Shown: positions 1 through 11,690 of the stretch, in pieces
How positions within the stretch are numbered: position 1 is the stretch's first letter
How the letters are laid out: the number at the start of each line of letters is the position of its first letter
NCBI GenBank assembly: GCA_026419785.1
Contig: JAODTK010005523.1
Location: 275,001-339,000 of the forward strand
Origin: Sclerodactyla briareus
Taxonomy: Eukaryota; Echinodermata; Holothuroidea; Dendrochirotida; Sclerodactylidae
Reading direction: 5' to 3'
DNA length: 64,000 nt
Notes under the pieces: generated by a model
Told to the model about the DNA's origin: nothing
Databases searched by the model: none
Seen by the model: only the letters and a program-made list of their open reading frames with translations
Position numbers and translations under genes: made by a program

Positions 1-1149
1 AAGCGATTTTGCACTTGATATTTTTCGCACCCGAAATAAATTTCTCGAGAAGAAAGAAAGTGGATTGTATAGTACAATCTTCCATTTAGCACTCTAACCG
101 ATGATCAGCGAAATCATATATGCGTCATTTTTATGGCTTAGCTGAGTCAGAGAGATCTTCGTGGAATGCAACAAAATATTCACTCCCCATCAGTCATTGA
201 GTGCGTAGTGCATTTCATCACCTTCAACAAGATGGTTCCCGTTGTGCTGGTCGCATATTGACATACTTCGTCAACGACGAATCGTATCATGTCTCAGCCT
301 CACGGGCCTCGGCCCGACACAGAAATTCCAGTTGCCTGATCTGTGAACAAGTTGCGTTCCTTGTTGAATACATTTCCAGTTGATGAATAGCTTATTATCC
401 ACGCCCTTCCCCAGATTCTAACAAAAACGATACGCCCAAAAAAGAGCCCAAACTAACGATGAAGTGTTCACAATTCGATCTCGTCTTTAACACCGAATCC
501 TGTCATTCGATTCGTCGATTTCCAGTTGTTTGTGAGATCTATGTGAAGACTGAATATACACCGTCTGCACAATACATGTTTCACAGTTTATCAATACCAC
601 TTCATTTGGTTTATCTTAACTTGATGGTGAAATGAAAAGTTTGAATAATTGTTGGTGAGTTCCCAAATTTTAGTTATTGTGCTCGTCAATTTGTGTGCCA
701 TGGCACTGTCCATTTCGTAGCCGAATCAAATGTGGACTTCATGACCTTCGAATACTCTGACAATATGTGACATGATATCAATATTTTAACGTTTCAATGA
801 TAAAATGATAAACGTCCACGAATAAAAATACGAAAATGGAAAACATCTATCATCAAAAAATTGCGAAGAAAAACTTTTGACACAACATTTTGGATTCAGT
901 CTCGAGTAGTATTCCCGTATCGTGAATATAAGTCAGTGTCAGAGAGCCTGGTGCAAGTGATCCAAAAATTTGTAGTGTCTGATGTGTTTCGTGTTCAGAA
1001 CTCGTCCTCTTGTTTCCAGGAGGCGGAATTGGATGAATTGGATGAAATCATTCGGCCTGATTTTGTTATTTGGTTTTCAATTTCGCTGACTCATGGAGTG
1101 TTTTTCCCGAGAAAGGGGAGGGGGGCCAGCGATATGTCAGGATATGTTT
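1..1149. other. unassigned intergenic DNA
   Basis: I see no recognisable gene, RNA or repeat here. Short open frames (for example 861-1151, 96 codons on the plus strand) show no motif I recognise. This frame runs up to the LINE that starts near 1150, so part of it could be the element's own 5' region, but I cannot show that. Confidence 0.5.
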
Positions 1150-2315
1150 GACGTTTTCAACAATTTTCTCTCTTCGTTTTTACTCAGGAAATCCTTCATG
1201 ACATCGTTTTGTTGGTGTGTCTCCTGAATAGTATTTGGATGTTGGTTTGTATGCCTGCCTTGGATAGGGAGAAACGGCAGTAACTTAGACCTGTAAAGCT
1301 CCTGGTACGGACGGAGTTTACCCCTTTCTCCTAAGGTCGTTCGCTGATCAATCGTTTGTGCCGTTAGCTTCATTTTCAAGAAAACCCCCACAGAAGGTGT
1401 GGGTGATACCTGGTGATTGGAGGAAGGCAAATGTATCGCCTATGTTCAAGACAGTATTGTTCTTCATTCTTGCAATTACCGGCAAGTGAGGTCTTACTAG
1501 TGTGGTTTGCAAATGATGGAATCAATTAATATTTAGTGATTGTATTACTTTAATGCGTCCAATCGATCGTGGGTCCCAACATGGTTCATTCAGAGAGAAG
1601 CGTTCGTGCTGGACTAATCCACTGGAATTTATGGCAGATGTTATTAGTTCAATGACAGCGGTGAGCTGTTGATATTATTTCCACGAACCTTCAAAAAGCT
1701 TTTGACGAGGTGCCTCTCAAACGTATTCTTTTCAAATTGGCGAGTTGGTTGTTAACCGACGGGCCCGAACTGAATTCAAGAATGGTTCACAATAGGGCAG
1801 AGCGTTGTCATCAATTGACGTTTTTCTACATGAGGTCACCATGTGTTCTCCAAGGGTCAACGATATTAACAATTCTGTGCATCCATTTTTTAACAAAATT
1901 GCGGACGACCGAATTGTATTGGAGTAAGTTCGCAAGATATTCGCAAATTAGCCGCAATTTGCCGTCTGGGTCTTAATTTGGTGGTGATTTGGTCAGGTTC
2001 CCAAATTGTCCATGACTTCGATGACCCTTCGTTCTACTATTTCTGCGAAATCTCCAATGCTATCACCAATCGGGGCCATTTTCTGAATCTTCGTATTAAA
2101 GATTAGACTTTCGAATGTATTTCTTTTCGCATATGGTGACTAGTAAGTGAAATAGCCGCCTGAAGATGTTGTTGGTGCTGAAAGTCTTGACTTGTGTTTC
2201 ATTAATGTGGGAGAATTCTTTGAGTTTCGTTGATGCTCTTCGTCTTCGTTGTAATTTCAGGGTCGTTCATGGGGACTCCTAACCCTCTCTGACCCCTTTT
2301 TACTATACTAAGCTA
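1150..2315 (+). pseudogene. degenerate CR1-type LINE, reverse transcriptase and 3' tail
   Basis: This is a decayed non-LTR retrotransposon. Its product would have been an endonuclease/reverse transcriptase that copies its own RNA at a nicked target. Readable blocks, in order and in shifting frames, are VFTQE (about 1176-1190), FADQSFVPLASFSRK (from 1340), DWRKANVSPMFK (1415-1450) and NLQKAFDEVPLKRIL (1686-1730). These correspond to the RT fingers (ADQ..PLA.IF.KSL, P.DWK.ANV.PIFK) and palm motif A (KAFD.VP) of CR1/Jockey-group elements. The catalytic FADD box is not readable. The 3' end near 2255-2315 (GGGTCGTTCATG, then ACTAAGCTAA-like) matches tails at 20.4 kb and 55.4 kb. Several frameshifts and stops make it non-functional. 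The clade is inferred by eye. Confidence 0.8.
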
Positions 2316-2319
2316 AACT

Positions 2320-3978
2320 GCACTACTTTGTTGATACACGTGAGGAATTTGAATCATGGTAATACTTTCCACAGTTCAGACCGTGGGGGCACCCATTATT
2401 ATATTATTATGCCAATAGCTCTTAGTATTCATTATAAATATTGTGTTGCCTGTGCTTATCCCTAATTATGATCGTGTTTCATGTTCAATGTATTCAACAC
2501 GCTCGATATATTACATGAATATACCTTCAGTGATATTGGTGGTGGAAATTCATTGTATTAGCTGTATTTCCCCGACTAGAATAAAATACTAGAATGTTGG
2601 TGTCTTTCTTTAATTTTCAAATGTTCGTGAATACAGTGCTATACTAAAATTGTTTCCCATTGTATGTTGACAATATACGCGGGATCTGATTCATTGGCAA
2701 GCATCGTTCTCAACACGGCAGCCCGTGACTATACACTGAAAATTAACCAATATTTCATCAGTGCATTCCATCGACCAGCAGAGTTCCTTATCACACCAAT
2801 CAGCTTACAATCATACATATTGCATTTCCACTCCTACTAGCCTTTACCAAAAGTACTCACTGCATGATGTATTTTTTTAATTATCGGAAAATCTTTTATG
2901 ACCAACATGGACTAAACACATTAGCTGCATATTGGCATTATATTTCGTTTGAAGCGAACGATTCATAACAAATGTTCATCTAGTTTATTTAGCCTTTCCC
3001 GATATAGAGTGCCCGAGTTTCCAGCCGGTGGTGTTCATTGTCCTAATAAACTTATCCCGCAGATTAATACTTATCATGGTCTTATCTCAGCCGAATTTTA
3101 CTTACCATCGTCAACTGGTCAAGGGGAACTCACGGCAGATGCGATATCACCCAATTCCCAGTTGTCTTGCACATTTTGTTTCCGAACTGAGTATCTAGAA
3201 ATATTGTGGACAACTTGTAGCATAAGGCACTCGAGGTCTTAAGAGAGTTAATCTCAGATTAATGATGTCATGATAACCTATACGCAGTGTTATGACCTAC
3301 ACGATAGCTATCAATAAAATGTTAACACAGGTTATATCAAGTTATATCAGTTATAGTTTCAACGTTTTCCGACCATGAAAAGTGAATGAAAAGTCATCGC
3401 TATCGTATTCTTTCATACGATTCGGCTGGTTGTGAACATGACATCGAAATTGCGCAAACTGGTATGGAACAAATATTCGAACAGTCCACCTTTCACTCGA
3501 TCCAAGCCACATTATTTCTTAACAGATTGCTGTTGTCTGTTACCCAACCATTTCGTACATGTAATTCCAGAAAAGAAGTGACAGAATTGCAGAAGTTTCA
3601 CCCTGATTGTCCATCATGAGATATCGTGCTATACGCACAATCTGAAATGAAAACAAATACAAAAACAGAAATACAAAAAAAAAATACAAATACAAGATCA
3701 CACACACTGCGGATACAATAACGCTGACCATTTGTCGAAGTAGGTTTCAATCATATTTGTAAGCTATACAAGTAGTAAAGTCTCCATGACAACGTTATAT
3801 TAACCAGATTGAATCCAGTGACGTTATTGCCAGGTGATGTGAGTGCTAAGATGTATAGTTTAACGATTCGCTTCATACAACGGCACCATCGTACAAACAC
3901 TTACACATTTCTGATTGTCTGAAGCAAGGGCCGTACAATGGGTAACGGTGACTGTAGCAGTTCAGTAAAATGCATAAC
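2320..3978. repeat. diverged segmental duplication, left copy
   Basis: This block is similar, in the same order and orientation, to 8188-10402. Shared anchors include CACTACTTTG at 2321, AACACGCTCGATAT near 2500, CCGATATAG near 3000, CATCGCTATCGTAT near 3396, AGAATTGCAGAA near 3583 and GGTAACGGTGACTGTAGCAG near 3939. Between anchors the copies differ by many substitutions and small indels. Open frames within it (2949-3242 and 3386-3619 on plus, 3540-3731 on minus) are not conserved between copies, so I do not call a gene. Confidence 0.7.
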
Positions 3979-4084
3979 TATCGAATAAAATATCCACAGT
4001 AATTTATGGAGAATTGGCTTTTGATTTAGGATGAAAGACTGGTAAATTTTCATTGGTCTAAAATGAACGGATTACAAATTAATG

Positions 4085-4300
4085 CATCGCCTCAGCTAAC
4101 TCTTCTGTGCATAATTATGGATGAATTGACTTGGCGACAACATATTACCACCGTCTCTTAACGAACTCCATGAATTGTTTTTGAATCTCCATGAATCTAT
4201 AAAATACTTATGAATTCCAGGAAGCTTCAACAAGTTGGCGAACCTAAGAATACTGAGTAATACATTTGTTATCCCTGCTCGTCCTCTGATTAGCGCCCTT
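4085..4300 (+). pseudogene. LINE reverse transcriptase thumb fragment
   Basis: The plus strand reads IMDELTWRQHI at 4114-4146, which fits the LINE thumb-region pattern LGV.iD..LTW..HI. The following codons, in more than one frame, resemble the next block (KLSKSIG.L...L..LYYSLI.P). Upstream palm motifs are not readable. It may belong to the same degraded insertion as the LINE pieces at 4.7-6.4 kb. The fragment is short and the assignment rests mainly on one motif. Confidence 0.45.
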
Positions 4301-4699
4301 GGGTTACCAGCATTTTTTTGCCTGTGAATAAAATCAGTACTAAAGTAAGTAGTAAGACATTTTTAACCAGGGAATTCGGTGACTTTCATTGATTTTTTTC
4401 CACTGCATAATTCTGATTATCAAAAAAAAAAAATACTCACAATACTTACATTTCCATATATGAGAAGTAGGAATGAGTAAGGAATATAAATAAAATAGGG
4501 GGAACTGGTGTGTGCCTCGGTGATTCCCTAACCCAGAACTGAGGAAACAGTGTGAATGGTTTCATGAATCCGTAGAGTTTTTTTGATTTTCAGAACATCC
4601 TCTGATGTTGTTTTGACACGTCTACATTTAATATTCCCTTATTAGTTTAGAGTGACTTCTTTTTTTTCTAAAAATATGTTTTGTAGTGTTGTGTGAGTA

Positions 4700-5400
4700 A
4701 AATCCGCCTCATGTGCAAATCATGGTTCCAGGGTTCTGTAAGCTATCAGATTTGTCATGCTTTTTGGGCTCCACATTGGAGATCTTTTACAATTTGCAAT
4801 AATTTTCTCGTATTCACGCTGGTAACAATCTACCTTCCGCGAATTGTCTCTCATCCATCGTCTAGCATTCCCTCGGTTATTTATTCCCCCCCCCCCTCTC
4901 TTTTCTTCTCGGCAACGCATATTTCTTGTTATAACCCATACAGTCCCACATTCTTTCGACATGTAGTGTTGCTCTGTTCCTCCATAAGTGAGGATCGTTA
5001 TGCTGATGACTTATATGGCAAAACTCTCTTTCTATCTTGTTTTTCTTCTAACTTTTCGGTCTTGGAATCTCAAGTTGAAGTTTCATTTTAGCCATGAGAA
5101 GACTGTGGGCGCTGCCCAATCTGACACACCATGAATATATGTCAGGAACGTGACCCTGATCATGTTCCTATATCGAGTCTCAAACATTAGGTAGTCAGTT
5201 CTGATTAGCTGCGATCGCTTGACATCTTCCATGTGTACAGTCTTCGTGGATTGTGAATAAACATAGAGATCATTATTGGAAAGTCGTTTTCCTTACAAAA
5301 CTCTACCAGTGCCAGGTGTGCCTCTCGGGCCTTAGTCCTATTTACCCAGCTTGTAATCTTTAGTCTGTCCAATTTGACACTAGGATCCCCCATCCCTATC
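4700..5400 (-). pseudogene. LINE endonuclease fragment (minus strand)
   Basis: Reading the minus strand from 5393 to 5205 gives a stretch with LVEFCKEND, then a phrase ending NPRRLYTW. This matches the apurinic-type endonuclease of LINEs, where the pattern is RL.EFC.EN.L.I.NT.F....RRLYTW followed by ..DYI. The next minus-strand codons give DYLMFETRYRN, consistent with the following endonuclease block. A charged stretch at 4962-4720 (EEKRGGGG, then NARRWMRDNSRK) fits the basic linker between endonuclease and reverse transcriptase. No intact frame remains. It lies opposite in orientation to the RT fragment at 5.6-6.4 kb. Confidence 0.65.
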
Positions 5401-5559
5401 AGAGAATCTTGAGATGATGCTTGGTTCCGGAGCTTTTCTCACATTGTTTACAAAATATCCCTATTCTTCTCTATGTGTGCGATGTTGGTACATAGACTTT
5501 GAAATGTAATATTTACATGATTATATATGTAATAATAACGTGATGCAGTGAACAGTTGC

Positions 5560-6440
5560 CGAATAACTCTAGAATGGATTCTTAGTGTGTATCTGTCTTC
5601 GTCCCATCTCCTCTCAAAACCAGGGCGCTCCAATTCTCATGAGTGGTTCACGGCAGAATATCAGCAAGCAGTTCGACAGAAGGACCAATCGTTTAAGGCT
5701 TGTTTTGGCATAGAACTACTGCTCCTGTTTCATAAGCTTGTCTAAACAATCCTTTGTATACAAGGTACATGATCACAACTCCAACGCCAACCTCTTTTCT
5801 GGTCCCTGGCACCTCCAATTTCTGTCTAATTTCTTCGCTACTCGGCAAAATTCCGACGGGTCTCCTGTCTGTTCCCATATTTTCAGACTGATAGTTTTGC
5901 TGTCTCAATCCTGAGAAGTTGGGTGGACTGTACAATGATTCCTCTTAAGAAGTGTGCATCTGAACCAGCTCCCTCGAACTCGTTTTACATCCTCAGTCCC
6001 TCCCATCAGTGTATGGGTGACTCATGATTCGTTCCTCCTCTTCATCAATGAACTTCTCGATGCCGTCTTTTTTTTGTTTGTTTTTTTGCTAATGACATCA
6101 GCCTGTCAACTGATTTCATCCCGTCTCTAACTGCCTCATCGAACGTAGGCGAACTCCTGTGATGATCGTTGATAATGTGATGATCTGGTCACGTTCAATT
6201 CCAAGAAGACTGAATAGATCATCAATTCTCGAAAGCGTGACAAAACAGCTGTCTCTCATTACTCTTTCTAATCTCTTTCAATCTTTCTTTGGCGGGCCTC
6301 GCCATAATATACAACTCCTCGGACCGACATGCATCCATATGAAGGACACAAAATGCGGAATAGCCAATCAGGAGTGTTAAAACAAAATTTAACATTGGAA
6401 GCCAATCCCACACTCCCAATCGGAACATGATTTTATTCCA
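5560..6440 (+). pseudogene. LINE reverse transcriptase fragment (plus strand)
   Basis: The plus strand carries HEWFTAEYQQAVRQKDQS from 5638, which fits the pre-RT linker of LINEs (PWF..E...A.R.KDR). It is followed by LFINELLDAV (6038-6067), which fits the RT palm pattern LF.INDL.D.V. After a frame change inside a T-rich run (6066-6088) comes ANDISLSTDF (from 6088), where the catalytic FADD box has Asn in place of the first Asp. Later comes SRKRDKTAVS in the region of the K..FS.KR motif. The RT is therefore both frame-broken and altered at a catalytic residue. It abuts the GT array at 6475. Confidence 0.7.
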
Positions 6441-6474
6441 TAAACTGAGAAAGGTGTCTGTTAGTGTGTGCGCG

Positions 6475-7132
<658 letters not shown>

Positions 7133-8187
7133 AAAATCACGCGAACAATATTGGAATTGTGGAATTCGGGGGGGGGGTACAGATGTGTCACTATATTCCA
7201 AGATTTTGCGGATTCCGTGGCTGAAATATTTCAAATATTCTAACGAGGTGGAAGATGCGACATTATACTCTTTGTCATTGTATCAGCAACGAATCACCAA
7301 CAATTCGAAGGAAAAGCCCGATTTTGTTAAAGTCCTGGGAATTTTGAAAATCTCCTCCGCTTGAAATATATTTGAGATTGTAAGGGTCATTACGAAGATT
7401 GGAGTGTTTTTCAAAGCCATACTTGGTCATGCTGCACTAGCGTCAACTTGCAGGATAGTTTAAGATGGAAACGACTGAATAATTCCGAATTCCCAGGGAT
7501 GCCGATGTGATCCTGTCATTTCATTTAGGCGAAGACGATCAATCACGGACGCGGCATGAAAACAGCTGTGACTAGAAAGACGCATCTTTAAGGAGTGTGA
7601 CAGCAGTTAATGTAAACAATTATATATTAGGTTGCTTTATGAGTAGGCAGATTGCTTCTCAATATAACTCTACAAACCTTTGAAGTACTTATTCCGGAAA
7701 ATTCCAACGTTTCTCAATGCCTGCGTGAATGCCCATTAGAAGCTCCTAAAAAGTTTCATAGTTGAGTTCTGTTCTCTGATAAATGCGCAAATCATATATT
7801 ATGATCGTAAATGTGAACGGTGCTTGTTAAGGAAGCGATCACTCTGCGATAGGACACATATTTCTATCCGTACGAGAATAACGGGTCATTGCTCCACATG
7901 GCGCGAAATTGTAAATGTGCAATCGGGCGTTTTCGTTTCAATATATTATGCACCTCGAGCCTGTCGTTACCGCACACTTTTAACGGCGTGACTGAATCGA
8001 ACACAACAACAATACAGCCATCATTGCGACTAGGTCAGCCGTAAAGTTCAATGTCCGGTTAACTAACAAGAAGAAACGGGATCAACTGTTTCATTTCAAT
8101 TAAGACTTGTCATACATCAGAACGAGCTGGCAAGGTGTTCCGCGTTACACGCACGTTCATTCATCTCAAAAATTGTAAATGCAGCCT
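7133..8187. other. unassigned DNA with one dispersed repeat
   Basis: No gene is recognisable. The part at 7620-7862 shares two blocks with 22226-22345: a TATATTAGGTTGCT...GCAGATTGCTTC block and a GAAGCGATCACTCTG block. A short dispersed element is therefore present at both sites. The rest shows nothing I can name. Confidence 0.5.
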
Positions 8188-9213
8188 GCACTACTTTGCC
8201 AATATACGACTTGAGGAATTAGAATGACTAGTTAGTCTTTTCAATTGTGTTGACCTCATGCTCATCCATTATTATATCAGAATGTCAATTGTCTTAGTAT
8301 TCATTGAAGACATTGTGTTGTCGGTGATATTTCCTTTTTTTTCATTGTGTTTTATTGGCAATGCATCTAACACGCTCGATATTATACATAAATATCAGAA
8401 GATTTCACTCGTATGTTTCACCATAAATTGACTGGATAATAATCCAGGCTCACGACCGTTCCCATGGTTGAACTTGGTATTTATTTGTTTTCCTTAGACA
8501 TGATTGCTCGTGATGCACGCCGAGGATCAACATGTACTCTAATAATTCATCATTATATTTCACATATTTTTTTTCATTATCTGGAAAGTAATTATTTTAT
8601 GGCTAACATTGTTGACAAAGTACATGGCTTTCATACAGCCACTTTTTGAGAATCGACCATTTTTTCTTCTGAACACAATTTGTCGCATTGGTAGCATTGG
8701 TAGTCAAGTGAAGCAACAAAACAAATTATACTATTTCATGACGAGATTGGCACATCTAGCTTAGCCTTAACCGATATAGTGTGCTCGAGCTTTCCTGCCT
8801 GTGTTTTCGGTCCTGACGGCAGAAGCAATATTACCCGATTCCCAGTTATTTTTAACATCTGTTCGCGAACTGCGTAAAGTAAACAACTTGTGGCGCAAAG
8901 TAACATGCCTGGCGGTATTCACACGTACCGTTTTCATGCAACGGCTGATACCATTTATCAATGGTGAGTAAGAAGGAGAAATAACCCAAGATTCATTATA
9001 TCATACCCATAGTTCCAAGGAACGTTTATACCACAATGAACACAGTCAGTGTGGTGTAATTTTAGTTAACGTAACGATTGAAACACATGACATGTCATCG
9101 CTATCGTATTTTATACGAATGAGCTTGTTGCAGACATGACATTGATTTTGCGCACCTTTTTAATATCATCAATACAGACCACATTTTAGTCGGATATGGC
9201 ATTTCGGACATAT

Positions 9214-9260
<47 letters not shown>

Positions 9261-10402
9261 TATATATATATATCTATATATATATATATAATATATATAA
9301 TATATAATATATATATATATATATATAGATATATATATATATATACTACCTTCTCAGCATGAGTTTTGGGTTTTAGGCTAATCCCAAAAGTTTATCTTGT
9401 AATTACCGACGGGGAGTGGGTTCAGTGATTTCCAGAAAAAGCTTAACTTTGACGATGGGTACAAAATTTCTCCGAGAATAGCACCAATATTCTGGTGAAA
9501 TGTATGAGAACACTCATCAGATATATAGGTGAAAAGATGGGGGATAATGAAACCAGATTCTTTCAACTTGTGTATCTCTTCAAGTTCATTTGTATTATGG
9601 GGTATGTTTTAAACGAATGGAATAGTCACAATTCATGGAAAGACATGCAGTCATGACTAATAATAGTTTTGATAAAGTTTTTGATATACAAACCTTTGTT
9701 ATCTCTATTGTATTTCACGAAGCTTCCTCCCATGAAGCTTAGGTTATGTATGCGTTACAAAGTCTTTGGTTGCGATTTATTCGGTGTATACATTCGATTC
9801 TACGTGCCTATGTTTTATTCGTCCGATGTGTAATAAAGACTCTTTTAAGCATTCCCGAATGAGATACTTGATACTAGTTTCCATATATTTCATTAACATT
9901 GACATGTTTCGTGTGCACGCAACTCCAGAAATGGAATTGCAGAATTTCACCTCGTATTGTTTGCCTGAGATAGTATGGCACAATCAAAGGTGTTGCAGCT
10001 ATCCACTCACCCATTTACAAATACTGCAGATCAATAAATCTGACCATTTTTACAGCGGTTACAATCATATTTGTTTGTTGGCTATACACAGTCGTACAAT
10101 CGCCATGACAACATAACGTCAACCAAATCAATGTAGTGACGTAAAAAAGACAGGTCGTCCACAGAGACTTATAACACAATGATTCCAATTGTTTGTCGAC
10201 CATGCTCGCTCGTGGAATTATAGATAAAGATTGTGAATGCACAACGAGTCATTACCAGGTGGCGTTGCTGAGTCCCTCAGTTATACAGTTCCACGATTCC
10301 TTCATTACCATTCACCCCACCGACACGTATATTTTATCTTTGTTCGACGCAAAGGACCGTATATACGATGGGTAACAGTGACTGTAGCAGTGGTAGAAAA
10401 TA
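8188..10402. repeat. diverged segmental duplication, right copy
   Basis: This is the direct-orientation partner of 2320-3978. The same anchors occur in the same order: CACTACTTTG at 8190, AACACGCTCGATAT near 8370, ACCGATATAG near 8770, CATCGCTATCGTAT near 9094, GGAATTGCAGAA near 9933 and GGGTAACAGTGACTGTAGCAG near 10370. This copy is longer because about 700 bp, including a (TA)n array, lies at roughly 9185-9880 where the left copy has none. Confidence 0.7.
9213..9346. repeat. (TA)n array
   Basis: Alternating TA with scattered GATATA and AATATA interruptions. It lies inside the insertion that distinguishes the two segmental-duplication copies. Confidence 0.95.
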
Positions 10403-10985
10403 TATATCTAGGTCCGGGTTGGCCGCTAATAAACTCTCAGCGGTACTCAGTTGTTGACAGATCTGCTCAACCCCATGAAACTCCTAGTCCCGGCTAGATT
10501 GTTAGTCTTTCCAGAAAGGTTCGTTATTACATCTAACCTGGTTATTCCGTAGGTTTATTGCAGCTTGCAGTCAGTGCTCTTTAATGCTCATTTTGTTTTT
10601 TTGTCTTGCCCACCTTACTATGCAGATGCAGACAAGTGGTGAACAGCACCGCATAGTGGCAGCACGTAACATGCAAGCCCAAGTTTCCTAAATAATGATT
10701 AAACATGAGGAATCGTGTATATGCGGAGGGCGTGAAAGGCATAATATATATATTGATGTTATATATATAACAGCCGCATACAGACATTAAGGCATTACAA
10801 GGGAGAAGGGTGTCATAGCGGACACCTCAATTTGACAGGCCACACGTTGGGTAACCTAAGGCGTACTTCATTTGTAGACTACTCAGTCGTCCCCCATAGC
10901 GCCTAAGAGTTCAGATGACAGATGATTGATTGGTCCATTCGAGCCAGACCGGCAACAAGGTTGAACACAATTAGGGTTTTTTGAA
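10403..10985. other. unassigned DNA
   Basis: Nothing is recognisable except a short self-complementary TTATATATATAAC stretch near 10760. The open frame at 10581-10787 (minus) has no recognisable motif. Confidence 0.4.
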
Positions 10986-10989
10986 GGAG

Positions 10990-11690
10990 GTTTGTTCCAC
11001 AATTTTTTAATTCCTTGACTTCAGTCAGGAATCTATGCAGTCATGACATTGTGTGTAATGTATGGATGGTGTAATTGTTTGCTTTGGAGACAGTCAAGAG
11101 GCATCCTGGTCATTAGCGGTCAAGTCTTGAAGAGGGTAAGTCTAGATCATTTGGACCAAAATTGAAAAACTGAAAAATTGCTATTTTGGCCAATTTCATC
11201 TTTTGAAGAGCAGAACTCTCTACCCCACCTATTGTTGTCGATGTAGACAGGGTCATTTTGGGCAAAGAATTGAAAAACTGAAAAAATATATTTTGGGCAC
11301 TTTCAGCTTGTGGAAGAGCTGAACTCGACCCACCTATTGTTTTCAGTGTAGAACCAGGGGTCATTTTGGTCCAAAGAAATTGAAAAACTTAAAATTGATA
11401 TTTGGGCAAAATTTAGCTTGGAGAGCATACTCGACCCCCAGCCGGATGGAGTCGAGTGCCGGATGCCTGGTCTGATCAAGCTGAAATTGGGATGCAGCTT
11501 TCTTATGGGAGTACATAACTCCATTGGTGTTGGTGTGGATTTTAGGGAGGGATTATGAAATTGTGAAACGTTGAATTCTTCATAAATGTACCAATCTAGA
11601 CTCGGTAACATGATAAGTCATTCTCGGTATGTGGGTAATCTTAAAGAGTACATGGTCCCTATTGTTTTGGGTTCAGCATCTCTCTTCTCT
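10990..11690 (+). repeat. dispersed non-coding repeat, three diverged internal units
   Basis: Units of roughly 110-130 bp recur, marked by AATTGAAAAACTGAAAAA followed by (A)CTCGACCC and ACCTATTGTT (near 11165, 11268 and 11380). The flanks match 63080-63690 in the same orientation: AATCTATGCAGTC near 11028, AGCTTTCTTATGGGAGTAC near 11492 and CCCTATTGTTTTGGG near 11657. Minus-strand open frames across it (11113-11364, 11303-11611) are repeat translations. Confidence 0.75.
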
